NCBI GenBank assembly: GCA_036734385.1
Contig: DAIMYQ010000003.1
Location: forward strand, 1 to 64,000
DNA length: 64,000 nt
From: JAAYPI01 sp036734385
GTDB lineage: Bacteria; Bacteroidota; Bacteroidia; Bacteroidales; Paludibacteraceae
Direction: 5' to 3'
Shown: positions 32,598 to 40,653 of the stretch, one piece after another
Position numbering within the stretch: the first letter of the stretch is position 1
Layout of the letters: every line of letters starts with the position of its first letter
Position numbers and translations under genes: made by a program
The notes under the pieces: model-generated
The model's input: only the letters and a program-made list of their open reading frames with translations
Told to the model about the DNA's origin: nothing
The model's database searches: none

Positions 32598-33746
32598 ATG
32601 AAGAACGTTATTCTATTAGTTTTCATGTCTATTTGTTCTATAACTTTCGCAGAGGACAAAATAGAAGTTGAGCGAGATTCTTTGGCTCCTGTTCTAGTTG
32701 CAAAAGACACTGTGAAATCAAGTGAAGAAAATCCGTTGATTAGGCAGAGCCTTTTTATCGTGCCAATGGGCTATTATCAGGAAGAAACGAGTGTCGCATT
32801 AGGAGTTGTTGGAGGATATTATCTCAAAAGTAATAGTTTAAGCAAAATTAGCAGTCTTGGTGGAAGTATTGTTTATACTTTCCGTAACCAGTTTATGGCG
32901 AATCTTACTCCGAAATTTTATACGAAAAATGAACGATTCTTTTTCACTGGAAATATTAACATAAGATATTATCCTGATTTTTACTATGGTATAGGAAATG
33001 TTCGCACAAAATATAAAGAACCTTATATCGCTCGAAATTTTCAACTGGTTTTTCAGCCATCCACTTTTATTACTGGAAATTGGCAACTTGGGCTTTCTTT
33101 TATGTTGCGGGGGGAAAATGTTATTGATGGACAAACCTACTCGGAAACAAAACAAGAAATATTTACTCGTTATGGCAATGCGGGATGGAGTCCTTATGTT
33201 ATGTTTGGTGTAGGAGTTTTATCGGTATATGATACTAGGGATAATTTGTTTTATCCTCAGAAATATGGAAACTTCTTTAAGGTCGCATTCCTGAATTACA
33301 ATAAATTTATAGGAAGTTCATTTAATGTAAATTCATTCAATGTTGACTTTAGGCAATATCTTCCGACTTTTTTAAGTCAGATGTTTGTCTATCAGCTTTA
33401 TTTTGATTGTCGTTTAGGTAATGATATTCCCTTTCAAATGTTGCCTTCTGTTGGAGGGGTAGATAATATGAGAGGCTTTAGAGAGAAAATCTTTGTTGAT
33501 AATACTTTTTTTCAATTCCAAACTGAATATAGAGTTCCTCTTTGGAAGAGATTAAAAGCTTCGTTTTTTTGTTCCACTGGAGATGTTTTAGATATATATA
33601 ATCCTATTATTCAGAAAATAAAATTTTCTTATGGTGGAGGGTTGCGTTGTCGGATAAATGATGCTCGTGTCAATTTAAGAGCAGATTTTGCTTTTAATAA
33701 TTATGGAGGATATCAATTTTACATAGATGCCATGGAGGCTTTTTAA
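32598..33746 (+). CDS. BamA/TamA-like outer-membrane beta-barrel protein (surface antigen D15 type)
   Basis: 382 residues. The signal peptide (MKNVILLVFMSICSITFAED) is followed by a short Ser/Glu-rich linker and about 330 residues of alternating beta strands ending in Phe. 'YYGIGNVRTKYKEPY', 'LGLSFMLRGENVIDGQ', 'LSVYDTRDNLFYPQKYGNFF' and 'LPSVGGVDNMRGFREKIF' match the Omp85/D15 barrel; the last contains the R-G-[FY] lid-lock-type motif (MRGFRE). No POTRA domains are present, so it is a barrel-only member. Function in export or uptake is not established. It ends 5 bp before rsgA. Confidence 0.8.
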   Translation: MKNVILLVFMSICSITFAEDKIEVERDSLAPVLVAKDTVKSSEENPLIRQSLFIVPMGYYQEETSVALGVVGGYYLKSNSLSKISSLGGSIVYTFRNQFMANLTPKFYTKNERFFFTGNINIRYYPDFYYGIGNVRTKYKEPYIARNFQLVFQPSTFITGNWQLGLSFMLRGENVIDGQTYSETKQEIFTRYGNAGWSPYVMFGVGVLSVYDTRDNLFYPQKYGNFFKVAFLNYNKFIGSSFNVNSFNVDFRQYLPTFLSQMFVYQLYFDCRLGNDIPFQMLPSVGGVDNMRGFREKIFVDNTFFQFQTEYRVPLWKRLKASFFCSTGDVLDIYNPIIQKIKFSYGGGLRCRINDARVNLRADFAFNNYGGYQFYIDAMEAF

Positions 33747-33751
33747 TAAAA

Positions 33752-34672
33752 ATGGAAGGATTGGTTGTTAAAAATACGGGGAGTAGCTATGCTGTGAAAA
33801 TAGACACGGGTGAAATACTTATGTGTAAAATTAAGGGAAATTTCCGAGTAAAAGATATTCGAACAACTAATCCGGTAGCTGTTGGAGATATAGTTCTTGT
33901 TACTAAAAATGAACAAGGTTTATCTCTTATTTATGGTATATGTAACAGAAAAAATTATATTATAAGAAAATCTCCTAATTTATCTAAAGAATCACATATT
34001 ATTGCCGCCAACATTGATCAGGCAATGCTATTGATAACTATCAATCATCCGAAAACTTCTACTGTGTTTATCGATAGGTTTTTGGTCTCCGCAGGAGTTT
34101 ATAATATCCCTGTGGTTTTGGTCTTTAATAAAATAGATCTTTATTCTTCCGAAGAAATAAAATATTTGGATGCCTTGCAGTTTTTGTATGAGAATATAGG
34201 TTATTTGTGTATTCGCACGTCTGTAAAAACATTAGAGGGAATAGAGACTCTGAAACAGCAATTGGGAAATAAGGTTACTCTTTTCTCTGGTAATTCGGGG
34301 GTCGGCAAATCCAGTATGATAAATGCCATAGATGAAACTCTTTCTCTAAGAACAGGGATTGTTTCAGAAAGCCATGATAAGGGAATACATACTACCACTT
34401 TTTCTGAAATGTTCGTGATAGCCGGAGGTTATATTATAGATACTCCTGGCGTTAAAGGATTTGGTGTCGTAAATGTAGATCCGGCAGAAGTAGGTCATTA
34501 TTTTCCTGAGATTTTTGAGAAATCGAAGGATTGCAAGTATTATAATTGTACACACATCAACGAACCTGGATGTGCTGTCGTGTCTGCCGTTGAAAAGCAT
34601 CAAATTAGTCAGTCCCGCTATACCAGCTATTTAAGCATATTTGAAAATAAAGATTCTTCAAAATATCGATAG
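33752..34672 (+). CDS. rsgA: Small-subunit-dependent ribosome-biogenesis GTPase RsgA
   Basis: 306 residues. RsgA checks late 30S maturation. It has an N-terminal OB fold (1-75), a circularly permuted GTPase with motifs in the order G4 'VFNKIDLY', G1 'GNSGVGKSSMIN', G3 'DTPGVKGFG', and a C-terminal zinc finger C-x5-C-x-H-x5-C ('CKYYNCTHINEPGC'). All residues needed are present. Its GTPase is expected to be 30S-stimulated. Follows the barrel gene by 5 bp. Confidence 0.95.
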   Translation: MEGLVVKNTGSSYAVKIDTGEILMCKIKGNFRVKDIRTTNPVAVGDIVLVTKNEQGLSLIYGICNRKNYIIRKSPNLSKESHIIAANIDQAMLLITINHPKTSTVFIDRFLVSAGVYNIPVVLVFNKIDLYSSEEIKYLDALQFLYENIGYLCIRTSVKTLEGIETLKQQLGNKVTLFSGNSGVGKSSMINAIDETLSLRTGIVSESHDKGIHTTTFSEMFVIAGGYIIDTPGVKGFGVVNVDPAEVGHYFPEIFEKSKDCKYYNCTHINEPGCAVVSAVEKHQISQSRYTSYLSIFENKDSSKYR

Positions 34673-34754
34673 ACCAATATAATTTTTTTGTGAAGATAAC
34701 GTTATATTTTCATAGGAATGATTTAAAAAAACCTTTCTCTCATACATATTCATT

Positions 34755-35903
34755 ATGACTTCTATTTATGACGCCCGTCAAAAACTTAAAATGCTCTTTA
34801 CAGGGTTGGCTGTGATTATTGCTATAGGTTCGTTTATTATTACTGAGAGTTTGGTGAAAAGACTTTCAAGGGAAGAACAAACCCGAATGGAAATATGGGC
34901 TAATGCAACCAAAGAGCTTGTTCGAATGAATGAAGATTGTGATATTACTTTTGTACAACAGGTAATAGAGGCTAATACAACAATTCCCGTAGTTTTAGTT
35001 GATGCTAAAGGTAATGCTCTTTCGTATAGAAACATAGAAGTGCAATCTGAGAAAGAATTGCCCGCTCTAATTCTTGATTATAAAAAGAAAAATGCACCTA
35101 TCGTGATTAATCTTGGAGATAATCAAATTCAACGTTTGTATTATGGAAATTCTGTATTACTGACTTACTTATCCTATTTTCCATTTATACAGTTGATTGC
35201 CGTGTTTTTATTTTTAGTCTTTGTTATTTGGGCTTTATTAAGTACAAAAAAGGCCGAACAAAATAAAGTTTGGGTTGGCTTGTCAAAAGAAACAGCTCAC
35301 CAATTAGGGACACCCATATCTTCATTAATGGCTTGGACTGAAATATTAAAAACAAAGTACCCCGAAGATCCTTTGTTGTTTGAAATGGAAAAAGATGTAA
35401 GTAGATTGAGAACTATTGCCGAGAGGTTTTCTCAAATCGGATCAAAAACGGAATTGGAGTTGGTGAATTTAAACCAGGCTCTTGCAGATACGTTGCAGTA
35501 TCTTCGAACTAGACTTTCTAAGAAGGTTGATATTCAGTTAAATATGGAAGATGAGGTTTTCTGTCATATTAATATTTCATTATTTGAATGGGTAATCGAA
35601 AATTTGTGTAAAAATGCAGTAGATGCAATGGATGGGGAGGGCAAAATAAACATATCTCTTCTTTCTAGAGGAAAGGAGATAAGAATAGACGTTGCCGATT
35701 CCGGAAAAGGAATGACCAAAAAAAACATGCGAAAAATATTTAATCCAGGATTTACTACTAAGAAAAGAGGCTGGGGTTTAGGTTTATCTTTGGCAAAACG
35801 TATTGTAGAAGACTACCACAAAGGTAAGATTTTTGTAAGAAAGACAGAGGTTGGTAAGGGGACAGTCTTTAGAATTGTTTTTTATAGAGAGTCAGAAAAG
35901 TGA
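34755..35903 (+). CDS. Sensor histidine kinase, orphan
   Basis: 382 residues. TM1 is at about 13-32, a periplasmic loop of about 100 residues follows, and TM2 is at about 137-160. The phospho-acceptor is His at about 182 in 'SKETAHQLGTPIS'. The ATPase domain has the N box 'NLCKNAVDAMDGEG', G1 'DSGKGMTKKNM', F box 'FNPGFTT' and G2 'GWGLGLSLAKRIVE'. It has no HAMP domain and no response regulator gene beside it, so its partner is elsewhere. The signal sensed is unknown. Confidence 0.88.
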   Translation: MTSIYDARQKLKMLFTGLAVIIAIGSFIITESLVKRLSREEQTRMEIWANATKELVRMNEDCDITFVQQVIEANTTIPVVLVDAKGNALSYRNIEVQSEKELPALILDYKKKNAPIVINLGDNQIQRLYYGNSVLLTYLSYFPFIQLIAVFLFLVFVIWALLSTKKAEQNKVWVGLSKETAHQLGTPISSLMAWTEILKTKYPEDPLLFEMEKDVSRLRTIAERFSQIGSKTELELVNLNQALADTLQYLRTRLSKKVDIQLNMEDEVFCHINISLFEWVIENLCKNAVDAMDGEGKINISLLSRGKEIRIDVADSGKGMTKKNMRKIFNPGFTTKKRGWGLGLSLAKRIVEDYHKGKIFVRKTEVGKGTVFRIVFYRESEK

Positions 35904-36038
35904 TTTTCTGCCGATGAAAGAATTGTGTCTGGGTGTAAAAATAGCACATTAAATTTTTTTTGATGGAATTTTATAAGTGTCACACTGACAATTGTTTATG
36001 TTATTTTGTGATAAAACAAATCTAAAAAGGCTCATTTT

Positions 36039-36071
36039 TTTGTTTAAGTAAAGTAAAAATTAGTAACTTTG
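36039..36071 (+). promoter_or_regulatory. Promoter of the yceD-rpmF-fabH group
   Basis: TTTG (36039-36042), 21-base spacer, TAACTTTG (36064-36071). Both boxes match the Bacteroidetes consensus. The GTG start lies 23 bp downstream. Confidence 0.75.
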
Positions 36072-36094
36072 CCCCACTTTTATAAACTATAGCT

Positions 36095-36622
36095 GTGTCA
36101 GAACTAAGAATATATGATGTTCCCTTGAGAAGTATGACCACATTCAGTGCTGAATATGATTATGACTTGGGAAGTTATTATTTTTCTAGTATAGGTGATT
36201 CAGATATAGAAGGCGGAGAGGTCAAATCGCACATCGTTGTTCAGAAGCAAAGCGATTCTTATGAACTGAAGTTTAGTTTTTCCGGATATGTTCTTGTTCC
36301 TTGTGATCGGTGCTTAGAATTGATGAAACAGCCTGTTTTATCAGAGAATAAGTTAGTCGTGAAGTTTGGAGAGGAATACCGTGAAGAAAGTGATGAGTTG
36401 ATTGTTGTACCTGAAATTGATGGATTTGTGAACGTCGCTTGGTATATGTTTGAATTTATCAATTTATCAATTCCTATGCAACATATTCATTCCGAAGGGG
36501 GCTGTAATCGCGAAATGGAAGAAAAGTTGCGAGTTTATTCTGCTGATATAAGAGATAATGAAGGAAATACTCAGATAGATCCAAGATGGGATATTCTGAA
36601 ATCAATAAAAAAGAATAATTAA
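36095..36622 (+). CDS. YceD/DUF177 family protein
   Basis: 175 residues, starting at GTG. The protein lies upstream of rpmF, as in nearly all bacteria. The family signature is the Cys pair 'VLVPCDRCLELMKQPV' (about 68-83), followed by an acidic stretch ('FGEEYREESDEL') and the C-terminal 'GNTQIDPRWDILKSIKK'. YceD proteins are linked to 23S rRNA/50S biogenesis in E. coli and plants; the molecular role is not settled. 19 bp before rpmF. Confidence 0.88.
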   Translation: MSELRIYDVPLRSMTTFSAEYDYDLGSYYFSSIGDSDIEGGEVKSHIVVQKQSDSYELKFSFSGYVLVPCDRCLELMKQPVLSENKLVVKFGEEYREESDELIVVPEIDGFVNVAWYMFEFINLSIPMQHIHSEGGCNREMEEKLRVYSADIRDNEGNTQIDPRWDILKSIKKNN

Positions 36623-36641
36623 TATCTAAATACATAAAGAG

Positions 36642-36827
36642 ATGGCACATCCAAAAAGAAAACAATCAAAAAGCAGAACTGCTAAAAGAAGAACTCACGA
36701 TAAAGCAGTAGCACCTACAATGGCAGCATGTTCCAACTGTGGATCTTTGCATATTTATCACACTGTATGTGGAGAATGTGGCTATTATAGAGGCAAATTG
36801 GCTGTAGAAAAAGCTGTTAATGCATAA
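36642..36827 (+). CDS. rpmF: 50S ribosomal protein L32, zinc-binding form
   Basis: 61 residues, 'MAHPKRKQSKSRTAKRRTH' then 'CSNCGSLHIYHTVCGECGYY'. Two C-x-x-C pairs mark the zinc-ribbon type, in contrast to the zinc-free L36 and S14 here. L32 is a late-assembly 50S protein. Pairing with yceD upstream and fabH downstream links ribosome and lipid synthesis, as in many bacteria. Confidence 0.96.
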   Translation: MAHPKRKQSKSRTAKRRTHDKAVAPTMAACSNCGSLHIYHTVCGECGYYRGKLAVEKAVNA

Positions 36828-36906
36828 AATCATGATTTTTTTATAAAAGTTGATAGCCTTGGTCTGGAGGATCTAGGGCGGGTCTTTTTTTATAATAATT
36901 CGACGT

Positions 36907-37908
36907 ATGGAAAAAAAAATAAAAGCAGTAATTACTGGGATAGGTGGATACGTTCCCGATACCATTTTGGATAATGAAGAGTTGAGTCGTATGGTGGATA
37001 CGAATGATGAGTGGATAATGACGCGTATTGGAATTAAGACTCGGCATATTTTAGGGGAGAAGAAGGGATCTGCATATATGGGAATTAAGGCTGTAGAAGA
37101 GTTGGTGGAAAAGACGGGTGTTAATTTGAAAGAAATAGACCTTGTCGTTTGTTGTACTACGACTCCTTCTTTTGTTTTTCCATCCAATTCTTCCCTTATT
37201 TGTGGTGCTTTGGGAATAAAATCTGCATATAGTTTTGATTTGGCCGGAGCTTGTTCCGGGTTTCTTTTTGGCTTGGAAAATTGCTCGGCACTTATAGAGT
37301 CAGGTCGATACAAAAAGATTATTTTGGTGGCAGCTGAAAAAATGTCTGCTATAACGAATTATGAAGATAGAACTACTTGTCCTTTGTTTGGTGATGGTGC
37401 TGCAGCTGTTTTGTTAGAACCCACTACAGATGATCTTGGGGTGATTGATTCTTTCTTGCGTGTTGACGGTTTGGGTCAAAGTCATTTGCATCAAAAGGCT
37501 GGAGGGTCCGAGCGTCCTGCAAGTATAGAAACTGTTACAAACAGAGAACATTTTGTGTATCAAGAGGGTCCTGCTGTATTTAAGCATGCAGTGTCTGATA
37601 TGTCCGCAGTAACTGAGGGAATAATGAAACGTAATCATCTCACCGCTGCTGATTTGTCTTGGTTTGTTCCACATCAAGCAAATATGAGAATTATAGAAGC
37701 TGTAGGCAAGAGAATAGATTTACCTAAAGAGAAGATATTGATAAATATAGAAAATTTTGGTAATACCTCAGCAGCATCTGTCCCATTGTGTTTGTGGGAT
37801 TTTGAATCTAGATTGAGAAAGGGTGACAATATTATTCTTGCTGCTTTTGGTGCTGGTTTTTCATGGGGTAGTGTTTATCTTAAGTGGGGATATGATGCTG
37901 TGAAGTAA
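36907..37908 (+). CDS. fabH: Beta-ketoacyl-ACP synthase III
   Basis: 333 residues. FabH starts fatty-acid synthesis by condensing an acyl-CoA with malonyl-ACP. The catalytic triad is visible: Cys at about 114 in 'DLAGACSGFLFG', His in 'FVPHQANMRIIEAVG' and Asn in 'NIENFGNTSAASVP'. 'GSERPASIETVTN' is in the substrate loop. Full length. In its usual place after rpmF; the product probably primes with acetyl- or branched-chain acyl-CoA as in other Bacteroidetes (inference). Confidence 0.95.
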   Translation: MEKKIKAVITGIGGYVPDTILDNEELSRMVDTNDEWIMTRIGIKTRHILGEKKGSAYMGIKAVEELVEKTGVNLKEIDLVVCCTTTPSFVFPSNSSLICGALGIKSAYSFDLAGACSGFLFGLENCSALIESGRYKKIILVAAEKMSAITNYEDRTTCPLFGDGAAAVLLEPTTDDLGVIDSFLRVDGLGQSHLHQKAGGSERPASIETVTNREHFVYQEGPAVFKHAVSDMSAVTEGIMKRNHLTAADLSWFVPHQANMRIIEAVGKRIDLPKEKILINIENFGNTSAASVPLCLWDFESRLRKGDNIILAAFGAGFSWGSVYLKWGYDAVK

Positions 37909-37935
37909 TAAATTCCGTTCAAAAGTTTAGTTATT

Positions 37936-37967
37936 TTTGTTTTTATTCTAAAAAAATATTTACTTTG
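37936..37967 (+). promoter_or_regulatory. Promoter of the trp-leader/trpB unit
   Basis: TTTG (37936-37939), 20-base spacer, then TTACTTTG (37960-37967), one mismatch to TAnnTTTG. The predicted start is near 37973, about 14 bases before the leader-peptide ATG. Confidence 0.68.
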
Positions 37968-37986
37968 CTTCGTAAAACTTTGACAG

Positions 37987-38037
37987 ATGAGGTTGATTCT
38001 AAATAACAATTGGTGGTGGCAATCTTGCTTATTATAA
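37987..38037 (+). CDS. trpL: Trp leader peptide with three consecutive Trp codons
   Basis: A 16-codon reading frame, MRLILNNNWWWQSCLL, with TGG TGG TGG at 38011-38019 and a TAA stop at 38035-38037. Three Trp codons in a row at random in such a short frame, at the right distance before a terminator and a Trp-synthesis gene, are the classical signature of a ribosome-mediated attenuator. The stop codon's last base begins the putative antiterminator strand AGGAGGAT (38037-38044). A ribosome ending at TAA would cover this strand and allow the terminator; one stalled at the Trp codons would leave it free. Promoter boxes lie 20-50 bases upstream. Seen in the sequence; the mechanism is inferred. Confidence 0.8.
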   Translation: MRLILNNNWWWQSCLL

Positions 38038-38111
38038 GGAGGATTATTCGTTGTGTTGTTATTTGTTAAATATAGACCGTAGGATATCCTCCTACGGTTT
38101 TTTAATTTTTT
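38037..38111 (+). promoter_or_regulatory. Transcription attenuator (antiterminator/terminator) upstream of trpB
   Basis: Terminator: CCGTAGGA (38077-38084), loop TATCC, TCCTACGG (38090-38097), then TTTTTTAATTTTTT. The stem can extend to 11 pairs including one G-U. Antiterminator: AGGAGGAT (38037-38044) is fully complementary to ATCCTCCT (38086-38093), which covers the loop and most of the terminator's 3' arm, so both cannot form. trpB starts 130 bases further on. Confidence 0.78.
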
Positions 38112-38240
38112 AGACGGGTAATATGAGTAAGTTGGTTTTCAAATATTTGGAATTATTTGTTTTTCGATGGTGAAAGTTGCCATTTGAATACTTCAAGAAT
38201 CATTATAAACATTAATAAACGAAATAAAATATATAGTAGA

Positions 38241-39593
38241 ATGAAAACGACAAAAAAAATAGTTTTAAGCGAGAACGAAATGCCAGAGGCATGGTATAAT
38301 ATTATGGCAGATATGAAAAATAAGCCGATGCCTCCTCTTAATCCGGTAACAAGGGAACCTCTTAACCCTTCTGATTTGGAACCTATTTTTGCAAAAGAAT
38401 TGATTAAGCAAGAAATGTCAACAGAACGTTGGATTGAAATTCCTGACGAAGTACGTGACTTGTATCGTATTTACAGACCTACTCCTCTGGTAAGGGCTTC
38501 CGGCTTGGAAAAAGCATTGGATACACCAGCTAAAATCTATTTTAAGAATGAGAGTGTTAGCCCTGTTGGTTCTCATAAATTAAATTCAGCTATTCCTCAA
38601 GCCTATTACAATAAAATACAGGGAGTTAAATCTATTACAACAGAAACCGGTGCGGGACAATGGGGATGTGCTATGAGTGTTGCTTGCAAACATTTCGGAC
38701 TTAATTTACAAGTGTTCATGGTAAAGGTTAGTTACGAACAAAAACCTTATCGGAAGTCTATTATGAATGTTTATGGTGCAAATGTGGTTGCATCACCAAG
38801 TAATTTAACTGAAATAGGGAGAAAAATGCAACAAGACTTTCCCGGAACAAGCGGAAGTTTGGGTATGGCTATTTCGGAAGCTGTCGAAATGGCAGTAAAG
38901 GGAGAAAATACAAAATATACTTTGGGAAGCGTTCTTAACCATGTTTCTTTGCACCAAACGGTTATTGGTTTGGAAGCTGAAAAACAAATGGAAATAGCCG
39001 GAGATTATCCTGACATTGTTATAGGATGTTTTGGCGGGGGGTCAAATTTTAGTGGAATTGGCTTTCCATTTTTGAGACATAAATTAACCGGAGGGAAAGA
39101 TATCCGTTTGATAGCGGTAGAACCAGCTTCTTGCCCCAAACTTACACGAGGAAGGTTTATGTATGATTTGGGGGATACGGAAGGATTTACGCCTTTATTA
39201 CCAATGTATACTTTGGGTCATGAGTTTGAACCTGCTGAAATTCATGCGGGAGGGCTTCGTTATCATGGAGCAGGAAGTATTACTAGTCAATTGAAAAAGG
39301 ACGGTCTTATTGAAGCAGAAGCTATTAAGCAATTAGAAACGTTTGAAGCAGGAATTTTGTTTGCACGTTCGGAAGGTATTATCCCTGCTCCAGAATCTTG
39401 TCATGCTATCGCAATGGCTATTCGCGAGGCTAACAAAGCTAAGGAAGAAGGAAAAGAAAAGGTTATTTTGTTTAATCTTTCAGGACATGGTTTGGTTGAT
39501 ATGGCTGCTTATGATAAATACTTATCGGGTGCTTTGACGAATTATGAGGTAACCCAAAGCGAGATTGATGCCAGTCTTGCAAAATTGCAATAG
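38241..39593 (+). CDS. trpB: Tryptophan synthase beta chain, TrpB2-type, stand-alone
   Basis: 450 residues from ATG 38241 (MKTTKKIVLSENEMPEAWYN). A longer open frame reaches back to 38157, but that extension runs into the attenuator region and is unlike the family. PLP Lys is at about 113 in 'VGSHKLNSAIPQAY'; 'TETGAGQWGCA' and 'CFGGGSNFSG' bind the cofactor phosphate. The long N-terminus and 'TERWIEIPDEVRDLYRIYRP' place it in TrpB2, which joins indole and serine without needing TrpA. No other trp genes are nearby. Controlled by the attenuator at 37987-38111. It may salvage indole or complete the pathway. Confidence 0.92.
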   Translation: MKTTKKIVLSENEMPEAWYNIMADMKNKPMPPLNPVTREPLNPSDLEPIFAKELIKQEMSTERWIEIPDEVRDLYRIYRPTPLVRASGLEKALDTPAKIYFKNESVSPVGSHKLNSAIPQAYYNKIQGVKSITTETGAGQWGCAMSVACKHFGLNLQVFMVKVSYEQKPYRKSIMNVYGANVVASPSNLTEIGRKMQQDFPGTSGSLGMAISEAVEMAVKGENTKYTLGSVLNHVSLHQTVIGLEAEKQMEIAGDYPDIVIGCFGGGSNFSGIGFPFLRHKLTGGKDIRLIAVEPASCPKLTRGRFMYDLGDTEGFTPLLPMYTLGHEFEPAEIHAGGLRYHGAGSITSQLKKDGLIEAEAIKQLETFEAGILFARSEGIIPAPESCHAIAMAIREANKAKEEGKEKVILFNLSGHGLVDMAAYDKYLSGALTNYEVTQSEIDASLAKLQ

Positions 39594-39625
39594 GGAGTTT
39601 AATTTTGATGTAACACTATAAATCC

Positions 39626-39670
39626 ATAACAAAAAACTACAAGGTTTTAATCCTTGTAGTTTTTTGTTAT
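39626..39670. terminator. Bidirectional terminator between trpB and the HtrA-like gene
   Basis: 19-bp perfect arms (39626-39644 and 39652-39670) around loop TTTTAAT, with A-runs on the left arm and T-runs on the right, so it can stop transcription from both sides. Confidence 0.9.
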
Positions 39671-39687
39671 ATTTAATAGGAACAAGG

Positions 39688-40338
39688 TTATTTGTCTAAA
39701 TTAATCGCATAGTAAGCTACCATTCCGTTGGGATAAGCTCCTATAATGAACAAAACTTTATTTTTTTCTTCCCTGCTAGCACTATCAAATACTGATTGTA
39801 TATCAGCTTTTGTATGAATTTCCTGATCGTTTATTTTTATTATTATATAGCCGTTTTTTATTCCTTGTTCTTGTAATTTTCCTCTGTTAAGAGAAGCAAT
39901 TTGCACGCCATAATTTAATCCTAATTGTTCTTTTGTTTGGTTGTCAATTTCCTTAAAAGTTGCTCCTAAAATCTTGGAAATATTTGCCTCGGAAGAAACA
40001 ATATCCGTACTGCCCTGTTGATTTTTTAATTCCACGGAAAAGTTTAAGTCCTTTTCATCTCTTGTCACTTGCAATGAGATTTTGTCACCGGGTCTATACC
40101 TGCTTATTTGTTCTTGCAATTCAGCGACAGATTTTGTTGCATTATCATTAACGTGTGTGATAATATCGCCATCCTTTACTCCTCCCTTTTCTGCGGCACT
40201 GTTTTTTGTGACAGTAGCGACATAAGCCCCTTCCAACGTCTTTAGATTTTTTTCTTTTGCCAATTCGCTGGTTATATCTCTAATTTGCACACCCAAAATG
40301 GCACGTTGAACTATTCCGTATTGTCGAAGGTCTGAAAC
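39688..40338 (-). CDS. HtrA/DegP-like serine protease, C-terminal part (cut by assembly gap)
   Basis: 217 codons are readable; the 5' end disappears into the 100-N gap at 40339-40438. Two PDZ domains are visible: PDZ1 around 'LGVQIRDITSELAKEKN' and 'GAYVATVTKNSAAEKGGVKDG' (first 20), and PDZ2 around 'LNYGVQIASLNRGKLQEQG' with 'KNGYIIIKINDQEIHTKA'. The entry 'VSDLRQYGIVQRAILGVQI' is the usual bridge from the trypsin-like domain, so the catalytic His-Asp-Ser lie in the missing part. HtrA proteases degrade misfolded periplasmic proteins. Transcribed toward trpB, with a shared terminator. Confidence 0.82.
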   Translation of the reverse strand, partial: VSDLRQYGIVQRAILGVQIRDITSELAKEKNLKTLEGAYVATVTKNSAAEKGGVKDGDIITHVNDNATKSVAELQEQISRYRPGDKISLQVTRDEKDLNFSVELKNQQGSTDIVSSEANISKILGATFKEIDNQTKEQLGLNYGVQIASLNRGKLQEQGIKNGYIIIKINDQEIHTKADIQSVFDSASREEKNKVLFIIGAYPNGMVAYYAINLDK

Positions 40339-40438
40339 NNNNNNNNNNNNNNNNNNNNNNNNNNNNNNNNNNNNNNNNNNNNNNNNNNNNNNNNNNNNNN
40401 NNNNNNNNNNNNNNNNNNNNNNNNNNNNNNNNNNNNNN
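40339..40438. other. Assembly gap (100 N)
   Basis: Unresolved bases. Flanks (…TCTGAAAC and TATTTAGG…) share no overlap, so real sequence is missing, including at least the protease domain of the HtrA-like gene. Confidence 0.99.
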
Positions 40439-40653
40439 TATTTAGGTTAAACGATAACGTTTTATATCATAATTTAAAAATCAAAAAATATGCCAATAAC
40501 AGCCTGTCTATTATTGGTTTGAATAATTTTAACGGTCTATTCTGACGATTACAAAAAAATTAACACGTTTTTTATAAAAGATATTGTTTTTAATTTTTTT
40601 CCTACTATTTAGTACTTCTATTATTCAATAATCTAAATGCTATAAGTATATTT

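Noticed and set aside
36828..36906. GGTCT...GGGTC stretch with T-run before fabH as a terminator
   Set aside because: The arms do not pair well enough for a convincing stem, and fabH probably shares the rpmF transcript.
38157..38240. Upstream extension of trpB to 38157
   Set aside because: It starts just after the attenuator, has no match to TrpB2 N-termini, and a better ATG lies at 38241.
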